Shown: positions 1 through 8,497, numbered from the stretch's first letter. The stretch: DNA of 64,000 bases from Actinoplanes sp. KI2 (GCF_025630775.1 NZ_JAOSZE010000035.1:59423-123422); one strand, 5' to 3'. Notes: generated from the sequence alone by a model not told the origin. Translations and numbers: made by a program.

Positions 1-1031
1 CGCGGAGCGCTCCGGCGGCGGGCGCCCCGGCCACCTGGACGGGTGTTTTCGGCGACGAGCTGGTGCGGGTCGGCGCCGAGCGCGACGACGTCGTGGCGAT
101 CACCGCGGCGATGCCCGGCCCCACCGGTCTGCTGCGTTTCGGCGAGCGCTTCCCGGAGCGCCTGATCGACGTCGGAATAGCCGAGCAGCACGCCATGACC
201 TCGGCGGCCGGCCTGGCGATGGGCGGCCTGCGCCCGGTCGTCGCGCTGTACGCCACGTTCCTCAACCGCGCCTTCGACCAGCTGCTGATGGATGCGGCGC
301 TGCACCGGCTGCCGGTCACCGTGGCGCTCGACCGGGCGGGAGTCACCGGCGACGACGGCGCGAGCCACAACGGCATGTGGGACCTGGCGCTGCTTCAGGT
401 CGTGCCGGGACTGCGCATCGCCGCGCCCCGGGACGGCACCCGGCTGCGCGCCCTGCTGCGGGAGTCGCTGGACGTCACCGACGGGCCGACCGTGATCCGC
501 TTCCCGAAGGGTTCCACGCCGGCCGACGTGCCGGCCGTCGCCCGCCTGGGAAGTCTCGACGTGCTGCGCGAGAGCGGCGTCGGCGACGTGCTCTTCGTGT
601 CGGTCGGCGCGATGGCCGGGGCCGCGATGGCCGCCGCCGCGCTGCTGCACGCGCAGGGGCTCGGCGCGACCGTCGTCGACCCGCGCTGGGTCCGGCCCCT
701 CGACCCGGCCCTGGTCGCGCTCGCCCGCCGGCACCGGCTGGTCACCGTCGTCGAGGACGGCTGCCGCTGCGGCGGTGTCGGGGACGCGGTGGCACGGCTG
801 CTGCGCGACGCGGGCGTCGACACCCCGGTGCGCACCCTCGGGCTGCCGGCGGAGTTCCTCGCCCACGCCAAGCGCGACGAGATCCTCGAGGAGCGCCACC
901 TCACCGGCCCCCATCTGGCCCGGGTGACCACCGAGTTCCTGGCTCGGCGGTTCCCGGTGCGCTGGCCACTGCCCGAGACCCTGGTGGGCCGTTTCCTGCT
1001 GAACGGCACGAGCGCAAGGGACCAGACCTGA
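1..1031 (+). CDS. dxs: 1-deoxy-D-xylulose-5-phosphate synthase, 3' part
   Basis: C-terminal half (about 342 residues) of DXS, the ThDP-dependent enzyme that joins pyruvate and glyceraldehyde 3-phosphate in the first step of the MEP isoprenoid pathway. The frame is open from base 3, so the gene begins before the window and the GTG at 63 is internal. The transketolase pyrimidine-binding domain is clear: the IAEQHA motif carries the glutamate that activates ThDP, followed by GLRPVVALYATF and, later, the transketolase C-terminal domain with VTVVEDG. Its TGA shares one base with the ATG of ispG, so the two genes are translationally coupled. Its place in front of a terpene cyclase suggests an extra, pathway-dedicated copy, although other MEP genes lie outside the window. 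Confidence 0.95.
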   Translation, partial: RSAPAAGAPATWTGVFGDELVRVGAERDDVVAITAAMPGPTGLLRFGERFPERLIDVGIAEQHAMTSAAGLAMGGLRPVVALYATFLNRAFDQLLMDAALHRLPVTVALDRAGVTGDDGASHNGMWDLALLQVVPGLRIAAPRDGTRLRALLRESLDVTDGPTVIRFPKGSTPADVPAVARLGSLDVLRESGVGDVLFVSVGAMAGAAMAAAALLHAQGLGATVVDPRWVRPLDPALVALARRHRLVTVVEDGCRCGGVGDAVARLLRDAGVDTPVRTLGLPAEFLAHAKRDEILEERHLTGPHLARVTTEFLARRFPVRWPLPETLVGRFLLNGTSARDQT

Positions 1032-2149
1032 TGACCCAGCTCTTCATGCCGACCTTCCCGCCCCCGACGCTCGCGCCCCGCCGCCGGACCCGGCAGCTGC
1101 AGGTCGGCACGGTCGGCGTGGGCAGCGAACATCCGGTCTCCGTGCAGTCGATGACCACCACCCTCACCTCCGACGTCAACGCGACCCTGCAGCAGATCGC
1201 CGAGCTGACCGCGGCGGGGTGCGACATCGTCCGGGTGGCGTGCCCGAGCCAGGACGACGCGGACGCGCTGCCCGACATCGCGCGCAAAGCACAGATCCCG
1301 GTGATCGCCGACATTCATTTCCAGCCCCGGTACGTGTTCGCCGCGATCGAGGCCGGGTGTGCCGCGGTGCGGGTGAATCCCGGCAACATCCGCCGCTTCG
1401 ACGACCAGGTCCGGGAGATCGCCCAGGCCGCGAAGGAGCACGGCACGCCGATCCGGATCGGGGTCAACGCCGGCTCGCTCGACGCGCGGCTGCTGAAGAA
1501 GTACGGCCGGGCGACGCCGGAGGCGCTGGCCGAGTCGGCGATGTGGGAGGCCGGGCTCTTCGCCGAGCACGACTTCCACGACGTCAAGATCTCGGTGAAG
1601 CACAACGACCCGGTGGTGATGATCCGGGCGTACGAGATCCTCGCCGAGCAGTGCGACTACCCGCTGCACCTCGGCGTGACCGAGGCCGGGCCGGCCTTCC
1701 AGGGCACGATCAAGTCGTCGGTCGCCTTCGGCGCGCTGCTGCGCCAGGGCATCGGCGACACGATCCGGGTGTCGCTGTCCGCGCCGCCGGTCGAGGAGGT
1801 CAAGGTCGGCGCGCAGATCCTGCAGTCGCTCAACCTGCGCCCGCGCAAGCTGGAGATCGTGTCCTGCCCCGCCTGCGGTCGCGCCCAGGTCGACGTCTAC
1901 AAGCTCGCCGAGGAGGTGACCGCCGGGCTGGACGGCATGCCCGTACCGCTGCGGGTCGCGGTCATGGGCTGCGTGGTGAACGGGCCCGGCGAGGCCCGCG
2001 AGGCCGACCTGGGGGTGGCCTCGGGCAACGGCAAGGGCCAGATCTTCGTGAAGGGCAAGGTCATCAAGACCGTGCCCGAGTCGCAGATCGTGGAAACCCT
2101 GATCGAGGAGGCCATGCGGCTGGCCGAGGAGGAAGGTGACGCTTCGTGA
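1031..2149 (+). CDS. ispG: 4-hydroxy-3-methylbut-2-enyl diphosphate synthase (flavodoxin)
   Basis: IspG (GcpE), 372 residues, reductively opens methylerythritol cyclodiphosphate to HMBPP using a [4Fe-4S] cluster. The sequence shows the family opening (GSEHPVSVQSMTTT), the TIM-barrel motif VADIHF as VIADIHF, and the three cluster cysteines: C279 and C282 in CPACGR and C314 in GCVVNGPGEA. Length is normal for the bacterial form. The start is ATG 1031, which overlaps the dxs stop by one base; the open frame extends upstream, but only inside dxs and without family similarity. The next gene, ispH, starts inside the stop region (GTGA), so dxs-ispG-ispH form one tightly coupled unit. Confidence 0.97.
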   Translation: MTQLFMPTFPPPTLAPRRRTRQLQVGTVGVGSEHPVSVQSMTTTLTSDVNATLQQIAELTAAGCDIVRVACPSQDDADALPDIARKAQIPVIADIHFQPRYVFAAIEAGCAAVRVNPGNIRRFDDQVREIAQAAKEHGTPIRIGVNAGSLDARLLKKYGRATPEALAESAMWEAGLFAEHDFHDVKISVKHNDPVVMIRAYEILAEQCDYPLHLGVTEAGPAFQGTIKSSVAFGALLRQGIGDTIRVSLSAPPVEEVKVGAQILQSLNLRPRKLEIVSCPACGRAQVDVYKLAEEVTAGLDGMPVPLRVAVMGCVVNGPGEAREADLGVASGNGKGQIFVKGKVIKTVPESQIVETLIEEAMRLAEEEGDAS

Positions 2150-3099
2150 GCGACCAGACGCGGCGGGTCCTGCTCGCCAAGCCCCGGGGTTACTGTGCCG
2201 GCGTCGAGCGGGCGGTGCGGACCGTGGAGCTCGCGCTGCAGCGGTACGGGCCGCCGATCTACGTACGCAAGCAGATCGTCCACAACAGCCACGTCGTTCG
2301 TACCCTGGAGCAGCAGGGCGTGATATTCATCGACGAGACGAACGAGGCGCCGCGCGGTGCGGTCGTGGTGTTCTCCGCCCACGGTGTCGCTCCGGTCGTC
2401 CACCAGGAAGCCGCGGCGCTCGACCTGCGGACCATCGACGCGACCTGCCCGCTGGTGACCAAGGTGCACAACGAGGCACGGCGTTTCGCGGCCGAGGACT
2501 ACGACATCCTCCTGATCGGCCACGAGGGCCACGAGGAGGTGATCGGAACCGCCGGTGAGGCACCCGAGCACGTCCAGCTCGTCGACGGCCCGGCCGAGGC
2601 GGCCGCGGTGCGGGTGCGCGACGGGCGCAGGGTGGCGTGGTTGTCGCAGACCACCCTGTCGGTGACCGAGACCCGCGAGACCGTCGAGGCGCTGCGGGAC
2701 CGCTTTCCGGACCTGGCCGGGCCCGCATCCGACGACATCTGCTATGCCACGCAGAATCGGCAGACCGCCGTGCGCACCATCGCCGCGGACTCCGACCTGG
2801 TGCTGGTGGTCGGCTCCGGCAACTCCTCCAACTCGCGCCGGCTGGTCGAGGTCGCGCTGGAGGCCGGCGCGGGCGCCGCATACCTGATCGACGACGCCGG
2901 CGAGTTCCGTCCCGAGTGGCTGCAGGACGTCCGCACGGTCGGCCTCACCAGCGGCGCCTCCGTGCCCGCGGTGCTCGTGGACGACCTGCTGCGGGTGCTG
3001 GCGGGGCACGGGTTCGGCACCGTCGAGGACGTGGAGTCGGTGCCCGAGGACGTGCACTTCGGGCTGCCCCGGGAGGTCCGCGACCTGGACCGGGGCTGA
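2146..3099 (+). CDS. ispH: 4-hydroxy-3-methylbut-2-enyl diphosphate reductase
   Basis: IspH (LytB), 317 residues, reduces HMBPP to IPP and DMAPP, the last MEP step. The three cysteines that hold the [4Fe-4S] cluster are C17 (RGYCAGV), C101 (ATCPLVTKVH) and C199 (ICYATQNRQ). The substrate-binding sequences HNSHVV, SAHGVAP, GHEGHEEV and GSGNSSNS are all present. The GTG start overlaps the ispG stop by four bases. A copy of the last two MEP enzymes directly behind dxs should raise precursor flow. Together with the downstream cyclase this suggests a dedicated supply for one terpenoid rather than the housekeeping copy, which is an inference. Confidence 0.97.
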   Translation: MSDQTRRVLLAKPRGYCAGVERAVRTVELALQRYGPPIYVRKQIVHNSHVVRTLEQQGVIFIDETNEAPRGAVVVFSAHGVAPVVHQEAAALDLRTIDATCPLVTKVHNEARRFAAEDYDILLIGHEGHEEVIGTAGEAPEHVQLVDGPAEAAAVRVRDGRRVAWLSQTTLSVTETRETVEALRDRFPDLAGPASDDICYATQNRQTAVRTIAADSDLVLVVGSGNSSNSRRLVEVALEAGAGAAYLIDDAGEFRPEWLQDVRTVGLTSGASVPAVLVDDLLRVLAGHGFGTVEDVESVPEDVHFGLPREVRDLDRG

Positions 3100-3200
3100 C
3101 CGGCCCGGACGGCGCGGCGTCAACCTGTGGTTCGACGACAGCGGCCGGAGCTGCTCGTAGCGTCCAAGGTGTCACATCGGCCGCAAATTGGAGCAAAATC

Positions 3201-3764
3201 GTGAGTCTGGTGATCCTGGGCGTCAACCTCTTCGTCTTCCTCGTGGCCATGGAGAGCGACATCGGGCGCCGGAAGATCAGCCGGTTCCGGGTTTTCCGGC
3301 CGGTGGCCGCGGCGGTCATCATCGTCCCGTTCTTCTTCAAGGGCCTGGACCTGTCCGGCAAGGGGCTGCTGCTGGAGCTGGCGGGCATCGCGCTGGGCAT
3401 CGTCATGGGCCTGGTGGCGCTGTCCTTCATGCGATTCGAGTACGACGGCGGCCAGAAGCGGGTCTTCACCCGCGCCGGCCTGCTGTACGTGCTGGCCTGG
3501 ATCGCCATCACCGCCGCCAAGATCTTCTTCTCGTACGGCTCCAGCAACCTGTGGAGCCACGAGATCGGCAAGTTCATGTACGAGAACCAGATCTCCGTCG
3601 ACGCGTTCCGCGACACGATCATCTTCCTCAACGTGGCGACGATCGGCACGCGGGCCGCGGTCATCTACGTCCGCGGCCGGGGCACCGCGACCGCCAACGG
3701 GCAACAGCGGCTGTTCGTCCGAGGGTCCAAGACCCGTTCGCCGAAGTCCAAGCAGCTCGTCTAG
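3201..3764 (+). CDS. Small multi-pass membrane protein (DUF1453/CcdC-like, tentative)
   Basis: A 187-residue protein with about five hydrophobic segments: VILGVNLFVFLVAM, VAAAVIIVPFFF, LELAGIALGIVMGLVALSF, LLYVLAWIAITAAKIFF and a weaker one near DTIIFLNVATIG. The C-terminal tail is basic and probably cytoplasmic. The order and the internal Arg/Lys-rich turn (GRRKISRFRVFRP) recall the CcdC/DUF1453 family, but I cannot confirm this by eye. GTG 3201 is chosen because a GGAG site lies 7 bases upstream; the frame remains open into ispH, but with no plausible protein there. It sits between ispH and the terpene cyclase, 22 bp before the latter, so it probably belongs to the same transcript. Role unknown. 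Confidence 0.75.
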   Translation: MSLVILGVNLFVFLVAMESDIGRRKISRFRVFRPVAAAVIIVPFFFKGLDLSGKGLLLELAGIALGIVMGLVALSFMRFEYDGGQKRVFTRAGLLYVLAWIAITAAKIFFSYGSSNLWSHEIGKFMYENQISVDAFRDTIIFLNVATIGTRAAVIYVRGRGTATANGQQRLFVRGSKTRSPKSKQLV

Positions 3765-3786
3765 CCAACCAAACGGGGGAAGGCAC

Positions 3787-5517
3787 GTGCGCGAAGAACT
3801 CCTCGCCGACGCCGGGCCGGCGATCAAGCAGGCCGCGGAGGCACTGCTGGCGGCCCGGCGGCCGGACGGGTCGTGGCAGGACCACCTGCCGTCGGCGGCC
3901 ATCTCGACGGCCACCTCCGCCGTGGCCCTGTACTACGCCGATCCCGCCGGGTCGGCCGACCTGATCCGAGCCGCGGTGACCTGGCTGCGCGACCACCAAC
4001 TGCCGACCGGCGGGTGGGGCGACGGTCCGGGTCTGCCGGCGACGCTGCCGGCGACCGCCTTCGCGACCGCCGCCCTCCGGCTGCTGGCGCCGGAGGCCAC
4101 CGGCGACGACGTCCGGCGTGCCCTGGCGTGGATCGACCTGCGGGGCGGCATGGCGGCCGTCGCCAACCCGGAGCGGTGCGCGCTGCACGTGTTGTGCCTG
4201 CAGTTCCTGGCCCTGGCCGGCCTGTACGACGAGACCCGGATCCGCCGCATGCCGGCGGCCGTCGCGCTGCTGCCCCGCCGGCTGCGGCAGAAGGTGTCCT
4301 TCGTGGTGCCGGTCACCTTCTCCTGGACGGTGATGCAGCGGCACACCTGGTCGTTCGGGCCGGTGCTGCGCGCGGTGTTCCGCCTCGCCGAGCCGCGCGC
4401 CCTCGCCTACTTCGACGAACTGCTCCGCCAGCAGGGCGACGAGGGCGGCATGCAGGAGTCACCGCTGCTGGTCTCGATGGTCTGCTTCGCGCTGGCCCGG
4501 GCCGGCGTACGGCCCGACCTGGTCGACCGGATGGTGCATTACCTGCACGTCACGGTGCGCCCGGACGGCTCCTGGGCGGTCAACCGGGACCTGGAGTTCT
4601 CGGCGACCACCTTCGTCGCCATCGGACTGCAGGAAACCGGGTACGCCGCCGATCCCCGGCTCGCCGGCACCGCCGCCTGGATCGAGGAACGCCAGTGGGA
4701 CGCGCCGTTCCCGGCGACCGGCTGCCCGCCCGGCGGCTGGGCCTGGTCGGTCGCCTCCGGCTGGCCGAACACCGACGACACCGCGGACGGGCTGATGGCG
4801 CTGGCCGGCTTCGGCGACCGGGCCGGCCGTCCCGCCCTGCGCCGCGGGGTGGACTGGCTGCTCGCGATGCAGAACCGGAACGGCTCGTGGAGCTGCTTCT
4901 GCCGGGACAACCACGTCGCGCTCGACGCGCCGTGCGCCGTCATCACCGCGCACGCCGTCGACGCGCTGCACCGGGCCGGTGGCCTCGGCCCGCGGGACCG
5001 CCCGATCGCGCGGGCGGTCCGCTGGTTCGCCCGCACCCAGCGGCCGGACGGGTCGCTGCCGTGCCTGTGGTACCGCGGCAGCACCGCCGGAACGGCGCAG
5101 GTGCTCGAGGTGCTCGGCGCCCTCGGCCTCGGCGACGGCGAGACCGCCCGCGGCTGCCGGCGGTGGCTGCTGGACAACCAGTCGCCCGACGGCGGCTGGG
5201 GCGACGGCGAGGGCGCCGCCTCGTCCGCGGAGGAGACCGCCTGGGCGCTGCTCGGCCTGCTGCGCTCCGGCGCGGCGCCGGGCACACCGGCCGTGCAGCG
5301 CGGCGTCGACTGGCTGATCCGGCACCGCACCGCCGACGGGCTGTGGGCACCCACGCTGCTCGGCGTCTACTTCCTCGACCTGTGGTACCACGACGACCTT
5401 CTCGCCGCCGGCTACGTCCTGCAGGCACTGGGCCGCTACGCGCAGGCCGTCCATCGCCAGGAGGAGGCGGGCCGGTCCACCCGTCCCGCCGTCCCCATGC
5501 CAAGGAGCTCATCATGA
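3787..5517 (+). CDS. Squalene-hopene-cyclase-like class II terpene cyclase
   Basis: A 576-residue protein of the squalene-hopene/prenyltransferase alpha-barrel superfamily, which cyclises isoprenoids by protonation. Many QW-type repeats are visible (RPDGSW, LPTGGWGDG, RPDGSWAVN, MQNRNGSWS, QRPDGSLP, QSPDGGWGDG) and the late motif EETAWALLGLL matches the SHC family. The catalytic DXDD motif appears as N328-T329-D330-D331, so the central acid that donates the proton is kept but the first Asp is Asn. It is about 60-100 residues shorter than typical SHC (630-680) and its C-terminus (LDLWYHDDLLAAGY) lacks the usual SHC ending, so squalene need not be the substrate; a diterpene or sesterterpene substrate is possible. 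The gene overlaps the next P450 by four bases (ATGA). Confidence 0.85.
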   Translation: MREELLADAGPAIKQAAEALLAARRPDGSWQDHLPSAAISTATSAVALYYADPAGSADLIRAAVTWLRDHQLPTGGWGDGPGLPATLPATAFATAALRLLAPEATGDDVRRALAWIDLRGGMAAVANPERCALHVLCLQFLALAGLYDETRIRRMPAAVALLPRRLRQKVSFVVPVTFSWTVMQRHTWSFGPVLRAVFRLAEPRALAYFDELLRQQGDEGGMQESPLLVSMVCFALARAGVRPDLVDRMVHYLHVTVRPDGSWAVNRDLEFSATTFVAIGLQETGYAADPRLAGTAAWIEERQWDAPFPATGCPPGGWAWSVASGWPNTDDTADGLMALAGFGDRAGRPALRRGVDWLLAMQNRNGSWSCFCRDNHVALDAPCAVITAHAVDALHRAGGLGPRDRPIARAVRWFARTQRPDGSLPCLWYRGSTAGTAQVLEVLGALGLGDGETARGCRRWLLDNQSPDGGWGDGEGAASSAEETAWALLGLLRSGAAPGTPAVQRGVDWLIRHRTADGLWAPTLLGVYFLDLWYHDDLLAAGYVLQALGRYAQAVHRQEEAGRSTRPAVPMPRSSS

Positions 5518-6728
5518 CCGTCGAAGACCTGCCCGCGTACCCCTTCCGCAGCGGCATCCCGATGCAGCCGCCGAAGGAGTGGGCGGAACTGCGGGAGCGA
5601 TGCCCCGTCGCCGCCGTCCAGCTGCCCAGCGGCGACGCCGCGAGCCTGATCACGCGCTACGAGGAGGCCCGCACGCTGCTGTCGGATCCGCGCTTCACCC
5701 GGCAGATCCCGGCGGACGCGACCGCCAAGGTGGGCGCCAGCGCCGACGGCGGGGTCTTCAGCCGGCAGGCCGCCACCAACATGCGCATCTTCGAGGGCGA
5801 GGGCCACGTGCAGTGGCGCCGGCTGATGGCGAAGGCATTCACCATCCGTCGCGTGGACAGCATGCGTCCCCGGGTCGAGGCCATCGCGGACGAGCTGATC
5901 GACGACCTGGTCGCCGGCGGGCCGCCCGGCGACCTGGCCGCGAGCATCGGCGCGGTGCTGCCCGTACGCGTGATCGGAGATTTGCTCGGTGTCCCCAAGG
6001 ACGACCTGCACCGCTTCTCGGCATGGTCCGATCGCATCCTCACCCTGACCCGGTACACCAAGGAGGAGGTCGACGCCGCCCGGTACGAGTTCGGCGCCTA
6101 TCTCGCCGGACTGATCGAGCGCAAGCGGGAGCGGCCGGGCGACGACCTGCTCAGCGAGCTGATCAGCGTCAGCGACAGCGACGACGGGCGGCTGGAGCTC
6201 CGCGAACTGATCATCAGCGCCATGGCGATCCTGGTCGCGGGCTACGAGACCACGGCGAACATGATCGGGAAGATGATGGCGATGCTGCTGACCGACCGGC
6301 GGCAGTTCGAGGCGGTGCTGGCCGACCCGTCGGTCGTGCCCAGCGCCGTGGACGAGGTCCTGCGCTTCGACACCAACCCCAGCATCGGCGTGCCCCGCTA
6401 CGTCACCGAGGACATCGAGGTCGGCGGCACGATGATCGCGCAGGGGTCGACGGTGATCGTCAGCCCGGCGGTGGCGAACCGGGATCCGCGGCGGTTCCCC
6501 GATCCGGAGCGGATGGATCTGCGCCGCCCGAACAACCAGCACCTGTCGTTCGGGGCCGGGCCGCACTTCTGCCTGGGCGCGCCGCTGGCCCGGGTGGAGC
6601 TGCAGGTGGTGCTGGCGACGCTGGCGCGGCGGCTGCCGGGGTTGCGGCTCGCCGTCGACCCGGCCGAGCTGCGGGTCAAGCAGGGCCTGATCGTGGTGGG
6701 TTTCGAACAGGTGCCGGTCGCATGGTGA
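5514..6728 (+). CDS. Cytochrome P450, terpene tailoring
   Basis: A 404-residue soluble bacterial P450 (class I type). Visible motifs: I-helix oxygen-binding AGYETT at 242-247, the ExxR pair in DEVLRF, and the heme loop FGAGPHFCLG with Cys353 as the iron ligand. ATG 5514 overlaps the cyclase stop and has an AAGGAG site 6 bases upstream, which decides the start even though the frame stays open far upstream inside the cyclase gene. The following small ferredoxin is the expected electron donor. The context cyclase-P450-ferredoxin-SDR suggests oxidation of the cyclised hydrocarbon to an alcohol and then, through the SDR, to a ketone. Substrate and position of oxidation are not predictable. Confidence 0.95.
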   Translation: MTVEDLPAYPFRSGIPMQPPKEWAELRERCPVAAVQLPSGDAASLITRYEEARTLLSDPRFTRQIPADATAKVGASADGGVFSRQAATNMRIFEGEGHVQWRRLMAKAFTIRRVDSMRPRVEAIADELIDDLVAGGPPGDLAASIGAVLPVRVIGDLLGVPKDDLHRFSAWSDRILTLTRYTKEEVDAARYEFGAYLAGLIERKRERPGDDLLSELISVSDSDDGRLELRELIISAMAILVAGYETTANMIGKMMAMLLTDRRQFEAVLADPSVVPSAVDEVLRFDTNPSIGVPRYVTEDIEVGGTMIAQGSTVIVSPAVANRDPRRFPDPERMDLRRPNNQHLSFGAGPHFCLGAPLARVELQVVLATLARRLPGLRLAVDPAELRVKQGLIVVGFEQVPVAW

Positions 6729-6769
6729 CGGCGGTTCCGGCGGGAGCACACAGGACGGACGGTACGGGG

Positions 6770-6964
6770 ATGCACATCGAGATCGACGACCGGCTCTGCT
6801 GCAGCAGCGGCAACTGCGTACTCAAGGCGCCGGTGGTCTTCGACCAGCAGGAGGCCGACGGCGTGGTGCGGGTACGGCACCCGCTGCCGCCGGCGAGCGA
6901 GTATCAGCGGGTCCGCTCCGCGGTGGCGTCCTGCCCGACGTCGGCGATCAGGCTGATCGAATGA
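6770..6964 (+). CDS. [3Fe-4S]-type ferredoxin
   Basis: A 64-residue ferredoxin of the type that feeds electrons to actinobacterial P450s. Cluster cysteines are C10 and C16 (LCCSSGNC) and the C-terminal CPTSAI cysteine; an additional Cys at position 11 replaces the usual hydrophobic residue and could in principle change cluster type. The start at ATG 6770 gives a normal family N-terminus (MHIEIDDRL). An alternative ATG at 6722 sits in ATGGTGA over the P450 stop and would add 16 residues with no family counterpart; coupling makes it possible. Its stop overlaps the SDR start by four bases. Partner: the P450 immediately upstream. Confidence 0.88.
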   Translation: MHIEIDDRLCCSSGNCVLKAPVVFDQQEADGVVRVRHPLPPASEYQRVRSAVASCPTSAIRLIE

Positions 6965-7764
6965 GGGGCCCGCTCCGCCGCAACATTCTCGTCACCGGCG
7001 CCAGCGGCGGCCTCGGCCTCGGCATGGCCCGCGAGTTCGCGGCCCGCGGCCGCAACCTCGCGCTCTGCGCGCGCCGGGCGGATCGGCTCGCCGCGGTACG
7101 CGCCGAGTTGCTGGAGCGGCACCCGGACATCGACGTGCGGGCGCGCCGCCTCGACGTCACCGATCCGACCGCGGTGGCGACGGTCTTCCGCGGGTTCCAC
7201 GACCTGCTCGGCGGGCTGGACCGGGTGGTGGTCAACGCCGGCACCGGCGCCGGGGTGCCGGTCGGCACCGGCGGCGTCGCGGTCAACCGGGCCACCGCGG
7301 AGACGAACTTCCTCGGCGCGCTGGCCCAGTGCGAGGCGGCGATGGAGATCTTCCGGGAGCAGGGGTACGGGCACCTGGTCGTGATCGCCTCGGTGAGCGC
7401 GCTGAAGGGGTTCCCCGGAGGCCTCACCGTGTACGCCGCGAGCAAGGCCGCCGCCCTGCACCTGGCCGACGGCATCCGGGCCGATGTGCTGCACACGGAC
7501 ATCCGGGTCAGCGCGATCCTGCCCGGCTACATCCGGTCGGAGTCCAACCCGCACACCGGGCAGCGGCTGGCCCGGGACACGGCCGACGGGTGTCGCCTGC
7601 TGGTCCGGGCGATCGAGCGGGAGCCGGCCCGCGCCTGCGTGCCGGCCTGGCCCTGGTCGGTGCTCGGTCTCGGGCTGCGGATCGTGCCGCTGCGGCTGAC
7701 CAGCCGGGTCGGCGCGGTGAGCCGCCGCGCGAGCCGGCCGCCCACCTCGACGGTCGTGCACTGA
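6961..7764 (+). CDS. Short-chain dehydrogenase/reductase
   Basis: A 267-residue classical SDR. The Rossmann motif TGASGGLG near residue 12, the NAG motif (VVVNAGTG), the catalytic Ser in ASVSALKG and the YAASK pair are present, so it should be an active NAD(P)-dependent oxidoreductase. It begins inside the ferredoxin stop (ATGA) and is the last gene of the isoprenoid/terpene operon, where it probably oxidises an alcohol made by the P450. The C-terminal tail (ASRPPTSTVVH) is encoded by the first unit of a threefold tandem repeat that continues past the stop codon into the converging response-regulator gene, so the C-terminus may have been altered by the duplication. Confidence 0.93.
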   Translation: MRGPLRRNILVTGASGGLGLGMAREFAARGRNLALCARRADRLAAVRAELLERHPDIDVRARRLDVTDPTAVATVFRGFHDLLGGLDRVVVNAGTGAGVPVGTGGVAVNRATAETNFLGALAQCEAAMEIFREQGYGHLVVIASVSALKGFPGGLTVYAASKAAALHLADGIRADVLHTDIRVSAILPGYIRSESNPHTGQRLARDTADGCRLLVRAIEREPARACVPAWPWSVLGLGLRIVPLRLTSRVGAVSRRASRPPTSTVVH

Positions 7765-7850
7765 CGCCGGGCCGGCCGCCTACCTCAACCGTCGTGCACT
7801 GACGCCGGGCGAGCGGCCGCCCATCTCAGCCGTCGTGCACTGACGCCAGG
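7731..7850. repeat. Three tandem copies of a 39-40 bp unit between convergent genes
   Basis: Three head-to-tail units occur at 7731-7770, 7771-7808 and 7811-7850. All share the core GTCGTGCACTGACGCC preceded by CGGCCGCC and a variable stretch of about ten bases. Unit 1 encodes the last residues and stop of the plus-strand SDR; unit 3 encodes, on the minus strand, the last residues and stop of the response regulator; unit 2 lies between them. There are no spacers, so this is not a CRISPR array. The units differ by a few substitutions, so the duplication is not brand new. Confidence 0.9.
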
Positions 7851-8497
7851 CCGTGCTGGTAGGCGTAGCGGACGGCCTGTGCCCGATCGCGGACGCCGGT
7901 CTTCGCGAAGATCCGGTTGATGTGCGTCTTGATCGTCGCCTCGCCGATCCGGAGCTGCTTCATGATCTCGCGGTTGGATCGGCCGGCCGCGATCAGCCGC
8001 AGGACCTCCTGCTCCCGCGGGGTCAGCACCTCGGCGGCCGCCACCGGGCCGGTGCCGGGCGGTGGCCGTTTCGCCGCCCTGGCCAGCGAGCGCTGCGCCT
8101 CCTGGGAGAGCACGCCGGTGCCGGCCGCGGCGGCCAGGACCGCGTCATGGATCTCCGGCCGGCTGGCGTCCTTGGTCAGATAGCCGAGGGCGCCGGCCCG
8201 GAACGCCTCGCCGATCTCGTCGTCGTCGACGTAGGTGGTCAGCACGACGAACCGGATCGAGGGGTCCTGGTCGAGAATGCGGCGCATCGCCTCGATCCCC
8301 GACAGCACGGGCATGCGCAGGTCCATGAGCACCACGTCGGGGTGCGACTTCAGCGCCATCTCGACGGCCTCCGCGCCGTCCGTGGCGAGCCCGACCACCT
8401 GCACGTCGGCCTCGAGGTCGAGGAGCATCCCGAGCCCGTCCCGGACGACCGGGTGGTCGTCGGCGATCAGCAGCCGGATGGGTTGCGGGCCGCTCAT
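7826..8497 (-). CDS. NarL/FixJ-family response regulator
   Basis: A 223-residue two-component response regulator. The receiver domain (about 7-125) has the acidic pair DD in LLIADDHP, the phosphorylation site D59 (VVLMDLRMP), the Thr of VVLTTY and the Lys of LTKDA. The C-terminal LuxR-type DNA-binding helix-turn-helix is LTPREQEVLRLIAAGRSNREI followed by IGEATIKTHI. ATG 8497 overlaps the kinase stop (ATGA), fixing the start and making the kinase its partner; the frame is open upstream only within the kinase gene. Its last residues (LASVHDG) fall in the third unit of the tandem repeat. Targets are unknown; the NRPS/P450 operon upstream on the same strand is the obvious candidate. Confidence 0.95.
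   Translation of the reverse strand: MSGPQPIRLLIADDHPVVRDGLGMLLDLEADVQVVGLATDGAEAVEMALKSHPDVVLMDLRMPVLSGIEAMRRILDQDPSIRFVVLTTYVDDDEIGEAFRAGALGYLTKDASRPEIHDAVLAAAAGTGVLSQEAQRSLARAAKRPPPGTGPVAAAEVLTPREQEVLRLIAAGRSNREIMKQLRIGEATIKTHINRIFAKTGVRDRAQAVRYAYQHGLASVHDG

Noticed and set aside
7731..7850. The tandem repeat as a possible CRISPR array.
   Set aside because: Units are contiguous without spacers and there are no cas genes nearby; it is a tandem duplication.
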